DNA of 64,000 nucleotides, taken from the NCBI GenBank assembly GCA_039105265.1, contig JAPFFF010000024.1, positions 310,001-374,000 on the forward strand. Direction: 5' to 3'. This document shows, in pieces, positions 1-10,360 of the stretch (positions are counted from its first letter, which is position 1; every line of letters starts with the position of its first letter). The stretch comes from Tritrichomonas musculus. Lineage: Eukaryota > Parabasalia > Tritrichomonadida > Tritrichomonadidae. The position numbers and the translations under genes are program-made. The notes under the pieces were generated by a model. The model was given only the letters and a program-made list of their open reading frames with translations. It did not search any database and was not told the origin of the DNA.

Positions 1-1185
1 GATTAGGTAGCGAACCAGTTTACCAGATGTATCTACTGTATAATGCCAGATGTATCCTGAATTAAAATATAATGATTCCATCAATGATGCGGCTGTATTG
101 TATGTTACCTTACTCATAGATGATACCCCTGAGAGTGTGTATGATAATAGCTTACAATTTATAGAGAATGTACTTTTCAATAGAAGTAGCATAAAACTTG
201 ATGTCTTGACCACTACATTGATAACTTTATCCATGTTATCGTGACTGATAGGTGACTTGTTTTCAATCAGTGTATCCACATCTTCGATATCATACTCCTT
301 ATTATCATCTGGGTTCACGATGGCATCATATTTGGTTGGCTCGACTGGGAGGTCATCACCTGATGGAGCTTTTTGACACTTCACTTTGCGTATCTCATAT
401 CTATCATTTATTTTTAGGACAACGAGGTACTCCATATTCTCAAGTGTATTCAAGAGATTTGTTATATCACTATTGGAAGCAGTTGAAATATCATTTTGAA
501 GACCATTCAATATTTGTAATAGGTTTGCATTATTGGTATTGAGACTGGTGAATAGATTGGCATATGTTTTGATATTATTTGTTGCATTGAGATTATTTGA
601 TAATGAGGAGCCAAATAAATTCAGTTGACCATTAGGTTATATATCTGTATTCTCAAATCCGGATTTCTTCACAAACCCATTCATGTTAGATAATAATGAT
701 TGAATCGAAGTATTGGATGAGTTGTATGTTTTGATGACATCATTTATACTTGACGGATTGTGTGGTTGAATTATGTTGTTGTTATCGATATAATTCATTT
801 GACTCAATGATATATCTGTGTTCGCCAAATCGCTCAAATCTACTCCATCTATATTTAGGTCATGTATATATTTGGTTAGATTATTAAAATTGGTTCTCAA
901 TAATTCCATCAGTTTATTATAAGTGGTACAATATTGTGTATTTGTAGCACCATCAGCGAAGACAGGTAAGCTTTGCCCACCAGTAATAGTTAAATCTTTA
1001 AATGAATCAATTTTAAAGTCCTTTCCTAATGCCATTTGGTCAACTTCAGCTTTGCTATATATATTATTGAATGCGACTGGTTCACCATCCTCTCGTGTGA
1101 AACCGAATTGTTCGTTACCTTCATCATCTTCAGCTACTTCTATCGACAAACCTTTATCCTTTAACTTGGTTGCTTCATTACAACA
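1..1185 (-). mobile_element. Virus-like relic, possibly Maverick/Polinton, structural or fibre-like part
   Basis: The minus strand carries coding-like sequence rich in Asn, Ser and Asp. Low-complexity phrases recur, such as NNLTKYIHDLNIDG and SIQSLLSNMNGFVKK, which resemble the long repetitive fibre or tail-like proteins of virus-derived elements. Base composition is less AT-rich than the surrounding DNA. Trichomonad genomes are known to hold many Maverick/Polinton copies, so that family is the best guess, but no polymerase, integrase, capsid or terminal repeat lies in the window to prove it. The piece is cut by the window edge and looks broken (a few breaks). It abuts the BspA-repeat relic near 1190-1290, which suggests insertion into or beside that gene. 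Confidence 0.35.
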
Positions 1186-1264
1186 AAAAGCAGATAGTAA
1201 AATGTTGTGTTCAGTTAATAATAATGCAACAGATTATAGTCTGGTGAAGCTAAATATAGACATA

Positions 1265-2760
1265 CCTTGGAAATGTGATTACGTGAAGTATTACTTGTAA
1301 TGATGAATGTATTATTACTTCGTTCAATGATGTACAACCTTCAAAACAATGACAATCAATTAATGGAGCAGATGATGGAATTTCAATTTTTTTCAAAGAT
1401 GGGCATTTCTTAAATGAATAACATTCAATTCTTTCAACTGAAGAAGGGATCAATATTTCAGTTAATGATTGACATTCATTAAACATGTAATCATCAATTA
1501 TTTTTAGTGTAGAAAGAAGAGATACTTGAACTAATGATGAACATCCATCAAATAAATTTTTTTCAATTGAGACGACTGAACTTGGAATATCGATTGAAAT
1601 CAATGAAGAACAATCCTTATAAGCATTATTTCCGAGAAAAGTTATAAAAGATGGAATAGATATTTTTTCCAATCTTTTGCAATTTAAAAAGCAATCATCA
1701 CCAATTAATATTTCTTGTTGTGATAATAACAAATTAACAATTTCGATATTTTTTCTCTTTGCAGCCAGATGTAAAGCTGTAGTATTGCCTTCAATCGGTT
1801 CATTTATCAATATTTTTTTGTTTTTTAAAAGATAATCAACAAAGTCAAAATAATCATACTTGCAACAATAGTGAAATATGAATTTATTATTGAAATCATC
1901 TGGAAAGAATAAAAAATTGTAATAATGAAATATACTCTTCAAAATTCTTTCATTATCATCTGTTTTAGTTATTTCTTCAGTCAAATTGCTTTGAAAATAA
2001 TTGACAATATGATTATGATTGCATTTAATTGATTCAATTATACATTGTTCGTATAATTTTTCAATATCACTTTTCAATATAATATCAATTATTTCTTGAT
2101 CTTCGCCATGAATTGCGAAATTCAATATTGAATTGGTTGATTTAGCTCCATTTTACACCAGATTTTTGAAGATTTGAATTGAGCCAAAAAAAAGATGCAT
2201 ATTCAATTAAAGAGATTTTTTTCTTAAGCAAAAATGGATTCGTTTCATAAATAGAATTCTCGATTATTAAATTAAGTGAGAGAGTATTTTGATTAATATT
2301 CGTGATGAATTCTTCTATCTTTTCTTTTCTTATCATTTCGCATAAGTATGAATCATTTTCTCCAAGCTTCCTTTTTTCATCAAAATTTTCTGGAATTTCA
2401 AATTGTATTTGTTCATTCAATTCTTTGTTAACAAAAGATTTGATTTCTGGGTAAAAATATTGTGGATATTTCATCTTTTCATATTTTTTTTTTCCCTAAA
2501 ATGACATTAACAATTGATTGATTGATTTCAATTATTTCATTTTCTATTAGAAATAAAATAATTCTTTTGTCTTTTATAAAAATCTGGAAAATATCGAAAT
2601 ATGTAAAAAAAAGATCAATATCTTTTTTGAAGTTCAAAATAATCTTTTCAATTTTGTTACAAAAGTTTTCATTTCTATAAATTTTAGAAATTAAATAAAG
2701 AAAAGACTTTAAATCATTCTTGTTGTCATCGATTTTAAAATTTTTGATTGCTACTTCGAA
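1265..2760 (-). pseudogene. DUF3447 ankyrin / BspA-like leucine-rich repeat protein, decayed
   Basis: Two minus-strand reading frames (2142-2474 and 1250-2125) are pieces of one trichomonad gene. The 5' piece has the DUF3447 signature SLIEYASFF. The next frame continues with FAIHGEDQEIIDIILK, one ankyrin unit (NTTALHLAAKRKNIEIVNLL), then BspA/LRR_5 units of the form IPSSVxxIExxxFxxCxSL. Such proteins are abundant in trichomonads, where the LRR part is thought to be surface or adhesion related; the role of this copy is not visible. The frame change lies in a T-run near 2180, and a stop would interrupt the expected frame just after it. Upstream to about 2760 the N-terminal helical region (LKSFLYLISKIYRNENF) is still readable across further shifts. 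The BspA repeats break off near 1290 beside the virus-like relic. Confidence 0.75.
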
Positions 2761-2883
2761 TTAATTTTGCGAATTTTAGGTCAAAAAATCCATTTTGTAA
2801 ATACATATTCTTAAAATAAATTAAATAAATTAAGTAATATAAAAATGCTATTAAAAATTTCGTTTTTTTATAACAAAAAAATA

Positions 2884-4480
2884 GAGGTGCGGACACCTAA
2901 TTTACAATTTTAACGTTTTTAAAAATATGTATATCTTTTTATGTATTAATAATTACTAAATAACATTTTGATATTATATTATAGTGCACTTATTTTATAT
3001 ATTTATTTTTTAAATGTTTTAAAATATCATTTATATAAGTTATAATAACACAAACAAGTATCCTATGAAAATAACCCAATCCAGCCACCTGATGGATGGA
3101 TTGAATTTATAATGATTAATTATTATATATATTGGAAATTAATGATTAATTATGCATTTTATTATTTTATAAATATTTCATATTTTGTTAAAAAGTTCAT
3201 TTTAATGAATTTTTACATATTTTTTTGAAATATCTAAATAAATAAAGAATTTATTTAGATTATAATTACATTTAGATATATTACATTTAATTTAATAAAG
3301 ATATGCCAAATTTAGTTTAATTTGATTCAGGGGGCTGAGCTGCAAAAATCAATTTTAAAATCATAAACATTAATAACGATTTTTTTTTCAATAAAAAATT
3401 TTAATAAAAATATTAAGCAAATATCTTTTTATATTTATATGTATATCATAGATTATATAACTTTTAATAATATTATATATACTATAAAAATATTTAAAAT
3501 AAATATAAACAATTAATAAACTTTATATAACTGTATATTCTAAATATTGAACAATTATAATTTCAAAGCGCTTTTCATAAAATGTTAATTTGAGAGAAAT
3601 GAAATAAATAATTTTCTTTATATATTTTGAAGTTTAATTAAAATTTAAATCAAATGTAGAAAGTTTTTTTTCATAAATTTTGAATAAAAAAATCTTCGAG
3701 AATAAAATTGAGAATATAGTAAATAATAATTGAGAGTCGTTGCATTTAAATTCATATCTTAATATGTAATTTATTATTTTATTATATTATAATTATTATA
3801 TGATATATATAAAATATATAACAATTATATATTAATAATATAATTTTAAAATACTTTTTTTTATTAAATTTGGCCCATTTTCATTTTCTCAATTTTTTTT
3901 TGGGCCAATTTAAGTGGAAACTATATCATACATTAAGGTACAAATCTAGTACGTTATAAATTGAGAGAAAGAACGTTATATATTTGAGACCCCTTACCCT
4001 ATTGAAAAAGTTTTATTTTGAATGAGTGTCAGATTTGAAATTCTGAACTTTATTTTTTTTTTATAAAATTTTTATGATAAAAATATTTTTTTTTATATAA
4101 CATGTCGTTTAGTTTAATAAAGTGTCAAAAAATTTTGCGGTTTCTAAACGTACTAGATTTGTACCTTAATAATTAAATAATAACAAACGAGACACATTTT
4201 TTTAAATAGTATAAAAATGATTTTTATCATGTTTTTATTACTTTTTTTCTTCTAAATAATTGATTTTTCTATCAATTGCATAATTTCTATAGTTTACATA
4301 TTTTTATATTTTTTTCAGTGGTTTATATTTTTCTACCTCAGAAAAAGAATCATTTATCGCCACAAGTCGGCCCCGTGGACGAAAATAAAAAATAATTATA
4401 TCATTATAATGCTCATAAAAAATAATTAATATATGCAAATTTTGGTGCGAATCTAAATCACTTCACCCTGTCCGCACCTC
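2884..4480. mobile_element. TA-flanked DNA transposon, mariner-like by target, no transposase seen
   Basis: The ends are perfect 12-bp inverted repeats, GAGGTGCGGACA on the left and its complement on the right. Each is bordered by TA, the target duplication of Tc1/mariner elements. The 1.6-kb interior is extremely AT-rich and I see no transposase motifs, so this is a non-autonomous or fully decayed copy. It carries a nested TTAA-flanked element at 3937-4165. The right end lies about 110 bp upstream of the BTB/RCC1-like gene. Confidence 0.7.
3937..4165. mobile_element. TTAA-flanked MITE, GGTACAAATC family, nested copy 1
   Basis: The terminal inverted repeat is GGTACAAATCTAGTACGTT, with TTAA directly outside both ends (3933-3936 and 4166-4169). 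It matches the element at 53038-53277 at both ends and in the adjoining stretch GTTTCTAAACGTAC / GTTTAGTAACCGC, so it is a repeat family. It lies inside the TA-flanked transposon and is therefore the younger insertion. No coding capacity. Confidence 0.75.
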
Positions 4481-4591
4481 TAAAAAAATAGTTTATGATT
4501 TTAAATAAAACGATCATGTTTTGTGATATTTACATTTTTCGGTAAAAAAATTGAATGAGATAAAAATATGGCATAAATTTATTAAATTATT

Positions 4592-6652
4592 ATGAGCAAG
4601 AAATCGTTCATATTATCATCAGCAGGATTAAAAAATCTAGTCCAAAATCAAAGTTATGGGGATGACTTTAAATTTATTTTTGGAGAGCACGAGATCCAAA
4701 TGAAAAATCTCTTTGCAGAATTTATTTCACCATATGTTTCCCAAATTCATCAATCAGATCCAACAATTACTTCCATTCATTTTTCTAACAATAATTCTAC
4801 CAATCAGTCGAAAACGAACTATTTAACTAAAATGAATGAAGAAGTCTTTTCTCTTTTTGAATCGATCAGTAAAGGCTACACGATTGATATCGACAAAGAA
4901 GAATGTTTTCAGCTTCAAATCATCTCTATTCTTTTAAAAAACAAAGAGATGTTCACGAAACTTGACGAACTTTTTGCTGTTGATAATGTTGATGACGACA
5001 ACGAAGAAAATTTTGAGAAGAAAATCAGCGAGAAACTGGGATTTGTTTCATTTCTTGAAATGAATTCAGATTCAGCAGGAATGTGGAATCAGAGTAAAAC
5101 TATTGAATACATTGCATCCAAATTATATTCGATTGATACCGATCAAATAATTGACCTTTCTAGGACGGTTTTTTATTCAATTTTGAAAAGCGCCAAACTG
5201 ACGATTGAAAGCGAAGACTGGCTCCTTGACCTGATTGACAAATTCACGAGCAAAAAAGATGAAGAAGAAGAAAAAGAAAAAGAAGAAAATTGCGAATTTT
5301 CAAAGAAAAGCGGTTTTAGTGACATTTATTTCTATGAAGAGGTCAATTTTGACTTTTTGAGTGAATCTAAATTGAAAGATTTCATTGCCAAATTCAATCC
5401 GAATGAAATGACAGTCCCACTCTGGAACAAAATCAGGAAGTGCTTCTACTTCAGCACGAAAGAGCCACTGCAAAAATCATCCAAGTCAAACGAAAGAGAA
5501 GGAAACGGTTTCTATCGTCACATTCAACGATACGCTGAAAATATCGTCGTTGGCGGATATGATGAATACCGCCAGATTGGCGAAAACCCCAGTAAAGACA
5601 AGCATAATAATGCAGTCATCCACCCTCCTCAGAATTTGCAGCTGGATCCGTCTTCGCTCCTGTCTTACTCGGCCTACTACGCACACTCGGTTTCTGTCAC
5701 TCGTTCCGGCTCTCTGATCGGAGTTGGCCGCAACGGCGACGGCCAAATCAGCGGCTCGCTCGAGAAGACAGGCATCAGCCGATTTAAAGAATTTTCGATG
5801 AATGACAGCAGCGGTCGTCCGCTGGCGCCTGTTTCTGCTGTCTGCACTGAATACGGCACTCTCTACATGTTCACAAAAAGTTGTGGGAGCGGGAGGCAGC
5901 TCGTTTTCTGCGATAATGGAATAAACGGTGGCACCCCAGTTTTTCTTGACATCGGCAGCCACGAACCAGTGTCACTTTTCGGCGGTCTTTATCATGCAGC
6001 TGCGATCTGCGCCGACGGTGAAGTCATCTTCATCAACCGTGACTCAGTCAGCAATTCGCCATCGTCACGCGTCGATGCTGTTTCTCTTCCTGGCGGCGAG
6101 AAGGCGACGATGGTTGCCTGCCTCGACAAATCCGTTTTTGCGCTGAGCTGGAGCGGGCGGGTCTTCGCGTCAGTCGTCGAATCAGGAAGCTGCGCCCTCA
6201 AATTTTCAGAGGTTTCAGAACTGTCAGGCCAAAAAGTCGTCTGGCTGTCTGGCTCGTGCGATCACTGCCTGGCAGTCAGCAGTGGAGGCCGAGTCTTTGG
6301 GCGCGGATCAAACAATAAGGGCCAGCTCGGCTTTGAGCAAGGAAGAAGTGAAGTTCCCTCGTTCACAGAGATTTCGTCACTTTCTGGCCACGAAATCAGG
6401 GCAGCCTACGCCGGATATTGTCATTCACTTTTCGAGACGCGTGAAGGCAGAGTCCTCGCCTGTGGATACAACTATTTTGGGCAACTCCTCCTCAGGGGTG
6501 GCCCAAGCGACGAACACGTTTATTCGCCAACAGAGACGACGATCACAGGCGGTGCCACATTCTGTGTTGCAGGTTGCAGTATGAGTGCTGTTTTCATCGG
6601 TGGAGATCCGCCGCCAAACACACCAAACACGCCAGCCCGCTATCAACACTAA
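4592..6652 (+). CDS. BTB-like N-terminus plus RCC1-repeat protein
   Basis: The 686-residue protein starts with a trichomonad BTB-like region (FKFIFGEHEIQMKNLFAEF, then SPYVSQIHQSDPTITSIHF, about residues 25-70). A helical middle with an acidic/Lys run follows (about 224-236). From about residue 320 there are RCC1-type beta-propeller repeats: GYDEYRQIGENP, GVGRNGDGQISG, GRGSNNKGQLGF and ACGYNYFGQL. RCC1-like propellers usually bind protein partners such as small GTPases, and BTB domains are adaptor modules, often for cullin E3 ligases; a scaffold or adaptor role is inference. From about 5450 the coding sequence turns sharply GC-rich with GC-ending codons, unlike its own 5' half and all other genes here. 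The ATG at 4592 is the first in frame. I see no clear Initiator just upstream. Confidence 0.85.
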   Translation: MSKKSFILSSAGLKNLVQNQSYGDDFKFIFGEHEIQMKNLFAEFISPYVSQIHQSDPTITSIHFSNNNSTNQSKTNYLTKMNEEVFSLFESISKGYTIDIDKEECFQLQIISILLKNKEMFTKLDELFAVDNVDDDNEENFEKKISEKLGFVSFLEMNSDSAGMWNQSKTIEYIASKLYSIDTDQIIDLSRTVFYSILKSAKLTIESEDWLLDLIDKFTSKKDEEEEKEKEENCEFSKKSGFSDIYFYEEVNFDFLSESKLKDFIAKFNPNEMTVPLWNKIRKCFYFSTKEPLQKSSKSNEREGNGFYRHIQRYAENIVVGGYDEYRQIGENPSKDKHNNAVIHPPQNLQLDPSSLLSYSAYYAHSVSVTRSGSLIGVGRNGDGQISGSLEKTGISRFKEFSMNDSSGRPLAPVSAVCTEYGTLYMFTKSCGSGRQLVFCDNGINGGTPVFLDIGSHEPVSLFGGLYHAAAICADGEVIFINRDSVSNSPSSRVDAVSLPGGEKATMVACLDKSVFALSWSGRVFASVVESGSCALKFSEVSELSGQKVVWLSGSCDHCLAVSSGGRVFGRGSNNKGQLGFEQGRSEVPSFTEISSLSGHEIRAAYAGYCHSLFETREGRVLACGYNYFGQLLLRGGPSDEHVYSPTETTITGGATFCVAGCSMSAVFIGGDPPPNTPNTPARYQH

Positions 6653-7062
6653 GCAACTTAAATTGAAATAAAATTTTATTCAAAAGTATGAAATAATAAT
6701 TTTTATTTATTTATTTTTTTTTTTTTCTCCTATTCAATGATGCATTTTTTAATAAATTTGATTTTTTGACCATTTTTTTTTAAAATTTTGCAATCACATC
6801 TAATTTCTCAACAAACAAGATTTGGATCATCAATAAAGAATCCAGATGCTTTGGTGATGTATTTGCAATTAAATTGTTTAGAAAAAAATAACGGGTTTAG
6901 GATTGTAATTTCCTTTCTCAATTTCAATGAAGAGATCTTTAGAAAAAATATAAAAAGTAATTTACGTAAAATATTTTTTTATTAATAAAGTGGCTTATTT
7001 TAATTATTATCAACAGTTTTTAAAATTTGAACTTTTGAATCAACTCCCAATTTTTTCCTTTT
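6653..7062. other. Intergenic, with a short protein-like remnant
   Basis: Mostly AT-rich. On the plus strand at 6788-6985 a 65-codon open frame without an ATG near its start reads RFGSSIKNPDALVMYLQ and GFRIVISFLNFNEEIF. It has protein-like composition but I do not recognise it, so it may be a relic exon-sized piece. Nothing else is supported. Confidence 0.3.
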
Positions 7063-7430
7063 TTAAGAAAAAAGAATTGAAATTTGTTTTAATGAAGAAC
7101 ATCCTTGAAAAACAGAACGTCCAATTTTAGTTACAGAAGATGGAATTGAAATTTGTGTTAATGATGAGCATCCTCTAAATGCATTATCTTCAATTGAAGT
7201 TACTGAAGGTGGAATTGTTATTTGTGTAAGTGATGTGCATTTATAAAAAGCATAGTATCCTATTGAAGTTATAAAAGAAGGAATTGAAACTTTTTCCAAT
7301 GATGTGCAATAAGAAAAAATGTTATTTCCAATCGAAATAACTGAAGAAGGAATTGTGCAAGTGATTTCCAATTAGAAAATGCATCATTACAAATCATTTT
7401 CACAGAAGATGGAATTAAAATTTCCAATCG
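7063..7430 (-). pseudogene. BspA-like leucine-rich repeat fragment
   Basis: Four to five units of the trichomonad BspA/LRR_5 repeat are readable on the minus strand (IPSSVTKIGRSVFQGCSSL, IPSFITSIGYYAFYKCTSL). There is no in-frame ATG; the open frame begins at TTG. Upstream, 7372-7430 continues the same repeat in another frame (LIPSSVKMICNDAF), so there is at least one frameshift. The 5' side runs into a hAT-like MITE fragment and the 3' side ends after ISILFS. This is a broken remnant of a surface or adhesion family gene. Confidence 0.75.
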
Positions 7431-7499
7431 ATAACATTTTAATATCGATTATCTGAGTTAAAAAAAGTGCCAAACCTGATATTTGATATCAGAATAACT
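7430..7499 (-). mobile_element. Fragment of the TAGGCTTGTTA hAT-like MITE
   Basis: Read on the minus strand, the stretch beginning GTTATTCTGATATCA and running through CAGGTTTGGCAC and AACTCAGATAATCGAT is almost the same as the left end of the complete MITE at 23511-23968. The outermost bases are missing. It separates the BspA fragment from the 3' end of the Sel1 frame, and the last codons and stop of that frame (TTATTC TGA) fall at its edge. Confidence 0.65.
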
Positions 7500-8589
7500 C
7501 AAAACCTTCATAAAACAGTTCATTGATATTTTTTACTTTTTCTTTGTGTAATTCTTTCATTTCAATAATGTTACTTCTATATTCTTTCATTAATTGGCTT
7601 AAGGACTCTATTTTATTTATAATATATATGATATTTGCATTGAGATATAAATTTAACATTTCATCTAAATTATTATTTATAAATGTATACAAATAAAAAG
7701 ACACATAATCTTTATATATATATTTTGAAAGAAGTTCCCATTGCTTTGAATACTTTTTCATCTTGTCTTGAAAAATTGTATAACTGATCATACCAAATTG
7801 CTTGAGAAAAATTAATATAAATAATATTTTTGATGTTTTAAATCCATTTTCAAATGATTCAATTAACAATTGAATTGACTTATCATTATTACTTTTATTT
7901 TTCACTTCTTCCTCATATAAAATCGAAGATAAATTATATTTAGCAACAGAATCATTTCTTTTTGAAGCTTCACTTAAATATTCTTTTGCTAATACAATGT
8001 TTTGCTTAATGTTATCAAAACCAACTTTGTAAATAATACCAAGATTATTTTTAGCTTTATTATTATTCATATTAGAAACTTCTTTGTAATAAAAAATGGC
8101 TTTGTTAATATCTTTTTCGACATATTTACCAGAGAAATACAAATGGCCTAAAAGAAACTGAGATTGTCTATATTCTTTTTCAGCTGATTTATTCAAAAAG
8201 TATATTCCTTTCTTGATATTATGCGGAATAAAAGGACTAAAAAGATAAATTTGGCCCATAATATATTCAGCTTCCAAATTTCCAAGTTTCGCTGATTTAA
8301 ATATATAGTCAATACCTTTGTTCACGTCACGCTGAATATTAACACCATTATAATAAATCGACCCTAAATAAAGCAATGCATTAGAATTGTATAAATTTGC
8401 TGCATATGTAAAATATTGAATTGCCTTATTTATATCATATTTTCCATTGTTTTCATTATAATATATATTACCAAGTAAGAGCCATGCTTTTGATATATTT
8501 TGATTTCCAGCTAATATTAAATAATCAATTGCTTTATTTATATCTCTTTGTACATACTCGCCAAAATAATACATCATTCCTAAATTCAT
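7489..8589 (-). CDS. Sel1-repeat region, 3' third of a broken kinase-Sel1 gene
   Basis: The frame has 366 codons with about six Sel1/TPR-like repeats (AxxxLGxxYYxGxxVxRDxxKAIxYF), then a helical C-terminus ending FYEGFELF. Sel1 repeats form solenoids that hold protein partners together. It is the direct continuation of the frame at 8603-10360: near 8605-8615 an A-run on the coding strand is one base too long, and without it the reading would pass from RKAAKK straight into SPEAQMNLGMMYYFG. It is therefore part of one ~1,270-residue protein rather than a separate gene. The stop lies within a hAT-like MITE fragment, so the natural C-terminus may have differed. Confidence 0.7.
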   Translation of the reverse strand: MNLGMMYYFGEYVQRDINKAIDYLILAGNQNISKAWLLLGNIYYNENNGKYDINKAIQYFTYAANLYNSNALLYLGSIYYNGVNIQRDVNKGIDYIFKSAKLGNLEAEYIMGQIYLFSPFIPHNIKKGIYFLNKSAEKEYRQSQFLLGHLYFSGKYVEKDINKAIFYYKEVSNMNNNKAKNNLGIIYKVGFDNIKQNIVLAKEYLSEASKRNDSVAKYNLSSILYEEEVKNKSNNDKSIQLLIESFENGFKTSKILFILIFLKQFGMISYTIFQDKMKKYSKQWELLSKYIYKDYVSFYLYTFINNNLDEMLNLYLNANIIYIINKIESLSQLMKEYRSNIIEMKELHKEKVKNINELFYEGFELF

Positions 8590-8602
8590 TTGAGCTTCTG
8601 GA

Positions 8603-10360
8603 CTATGTTTTTTTTGCAGCTTTTCTCATATAATATAGACATTTATATGGATCTTTTTTAACCAAATACCCTTCAATATATATTTTTGAAAGCATTAATT
8701 CTGAATCCAAATATTCTTTATTAGCAGAAAGGGTTAAATAATATATTCCTTTGTCAATATCTTTCTGAATTTTCTCTCCTTTTAAATATAAACATCCTAG
8801 TATACATTGCGATTTAGCTTGAGCTGTTTCTTGTTCTTGAGTATTATACATGCGAATATTCGTTTTTACAAAACTATTTATATTACAATCAGTATTCTCT
8901 ACTTTGATATTTATATTATGAAACACTAAATTATTTTCTTGAGCAGCCATAATCAAATAATGAACTGCTTTGCTATTATCTTTCATATGATATTTGTCGG
9001 TTGAATATATTTGATAAAGATGATATTGAGATAATTTCATATTATTATTTGCAGCTTGAGTTAAGTATTGAATTCCTTTATTATAATCTATTTGAGTAAG
9101 ATAACCATACATGAATATATGACCTAGATATTGTTGAGAAAATGGGTGGTCTTGATCAGCTGCCATTGTAAAATAATGAATTGCTTTATTTATATCTTTT
9201 CGATCCAAATAAATTGTTCCAAGATTAAAAGCTGATGATGAATGATTTTCTTTTGCTCCAAGTGAGAAATAATAAATTGCTTTATCAATATCTAAGTCAA
9301 CTAATTCCCCTTCTAGATACAAAAGGCCAAGACTATAATTTGATTCTGCCAATTTACTTTTTGATGCCAAAGAGAAATAATAAATACATTTTTTAATATC
9401 TCTTTGAACATAAATACCATCTTTAAAATAATCACCAAGCATTAATTGTGCAAAAGGATTATTTTGATCGGATGCTTTTGTTAAATAATATATTGATTTT
9501 TCAGCATCAAAAAAATTTAATGATTTGTCACCATAGATTGAACCTAGACTGCATTGAGCAAGTGAATACCCATTTTCTGCTGATAATGTTAGATATTTAA
9601 TTCCTTTATTAAAATCAGCATTTATATATTTTTTAGTTGTATAAATTATGCCAAGTTTATATTGAGATTTAGCATCATTCAATTCAGAAGCTCTTGAAAA
9701 ATAATGAACAGCCTTATTTATATTTTGATTTACAAATTTACCTTCGATATAAATATTCCCAAGTTGATACAATGCTTTAGGATAGTTATAATCTGCAGAA
9801 ATTGTTAAATGTTCTATTATTTTATTAATATTTTGATTAAATATTGTTCCATTATAATATAAATTGGCAATATCAAAATGATATTTTGCTATATTTAATA
9901 CATTAATATCAAAATTCTCATATTCATTAATTTTTTCTTTGATGAATTGATTTATTTGAATTGATTCATTGTTTGAAAATTCATTTTTTTGCATATTACA
10001 AATGCTTTTTAAATTTTCAATCAATTCAACAATGGTTATTTGTTGATTTTTAACATTGATGCATTTTTTGAATAAATATTTATAAATGTTAGGATAATAA
10101 TTTTTCAAATCTTTGTTATCACTTGTTGGATTTTTTTCCATTAGAATATAATAAATCATCATTCCTATTGAATAAATATCACAATCATATGATGGTTTAT
10201 AATCTATATTCTCAATCTCAGGATATGAGAAAATAGGATGAAAAACTCTTGTAAAACCATCTTTTTCAATTTTATTTATTTGACTTTCACTCAACATCCT
10301 ATCAAAATCAATTAAAACTATATTAAAATCTTGATCAACCATGATATTATTGGGCTTCAA
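8603..10360 (-). CDS. Protein kinase C-lobe and Sel1 repeats, middle of a broken kinase-Sel1 gene
   Basis: The frame opens inside a kinase catalytic loop (RDLKPNNIMVDQ) and continues with LIDFDRML, where DFG reads DFD as is common in this trichomonad family. YSYPEIENI-like activation-segment sequence and YDCDIYSIGMMIYYIL follow. About ten Sel1 repeats come next (LGNIYIEGKFVNQNINKAV, LGLLYLEGELVDLDIDKAI and others). The N-lobe sits in the overlapping frame at 10357-11316. A short deletion just before the RDLKP motif appears to shift the frame. The 3' side continues after one extra base into 7489-8589. Whether this DFD kinase is active is unclear: the metal-binding Asp is present but the Gly is not. 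Confidence 0.75.
   Translation of the reverse strand: MKPNNIMVDQDFNIVLIDFDRMLSESQINKIEKDGFTRVFHPIFSYPEIENIDYKPSYDCDIYSIGMMIYYILMEKNPTSDNKDLKNYYPNIYKYLFKKCINVKNQQITIVELIENLKSICNMQKNEFSNNESIQINQFIKEKINEYENFDINVLNIAKYHFDIANLYYNGTIFNQNINKIIEHLTISADYNYPKALYQLGNIYIEGKFVNQNINKAVHYFSRASELNDAKSQYKLGIIYTTKKYINADFNKGIKYLTLSAENGYSLAQCSLGSIYGDKSLNFFDAEKSIYYLTKASDQNNPFAQLMLGDYFKDGIYVQRDIKKCIYYFSLASKSKLAESNYSLGLLYLEGELVDLDIDKAIYYFSLGAKENHSSSAFNLGTIYLDRKDINKAIHYFTMAADQDHPFSQQYLGHIFMYGYLTQIDYNKGIQYLTQAANNNMKLSQYHLYQIYSTDKYHMKDNSKAVHYLIMAAQENNLVFHNINIKVENTDCNINSFVKTNIRMYNTQEQETAQAKSQCILGCLYLKGEKIQKDIDKGIYYLTLSANKEYLDSELMLSKIYIEGYLVKKDPYKCLYYMRKAAKKT

Noticed and set aside
5486-6649. Several minus-strand and alternate plus-strand frames over the RCC1-like gene
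   Set aside because: They are by-products of the GC-rich, stop-poor 3' half of the RCC1 gene.
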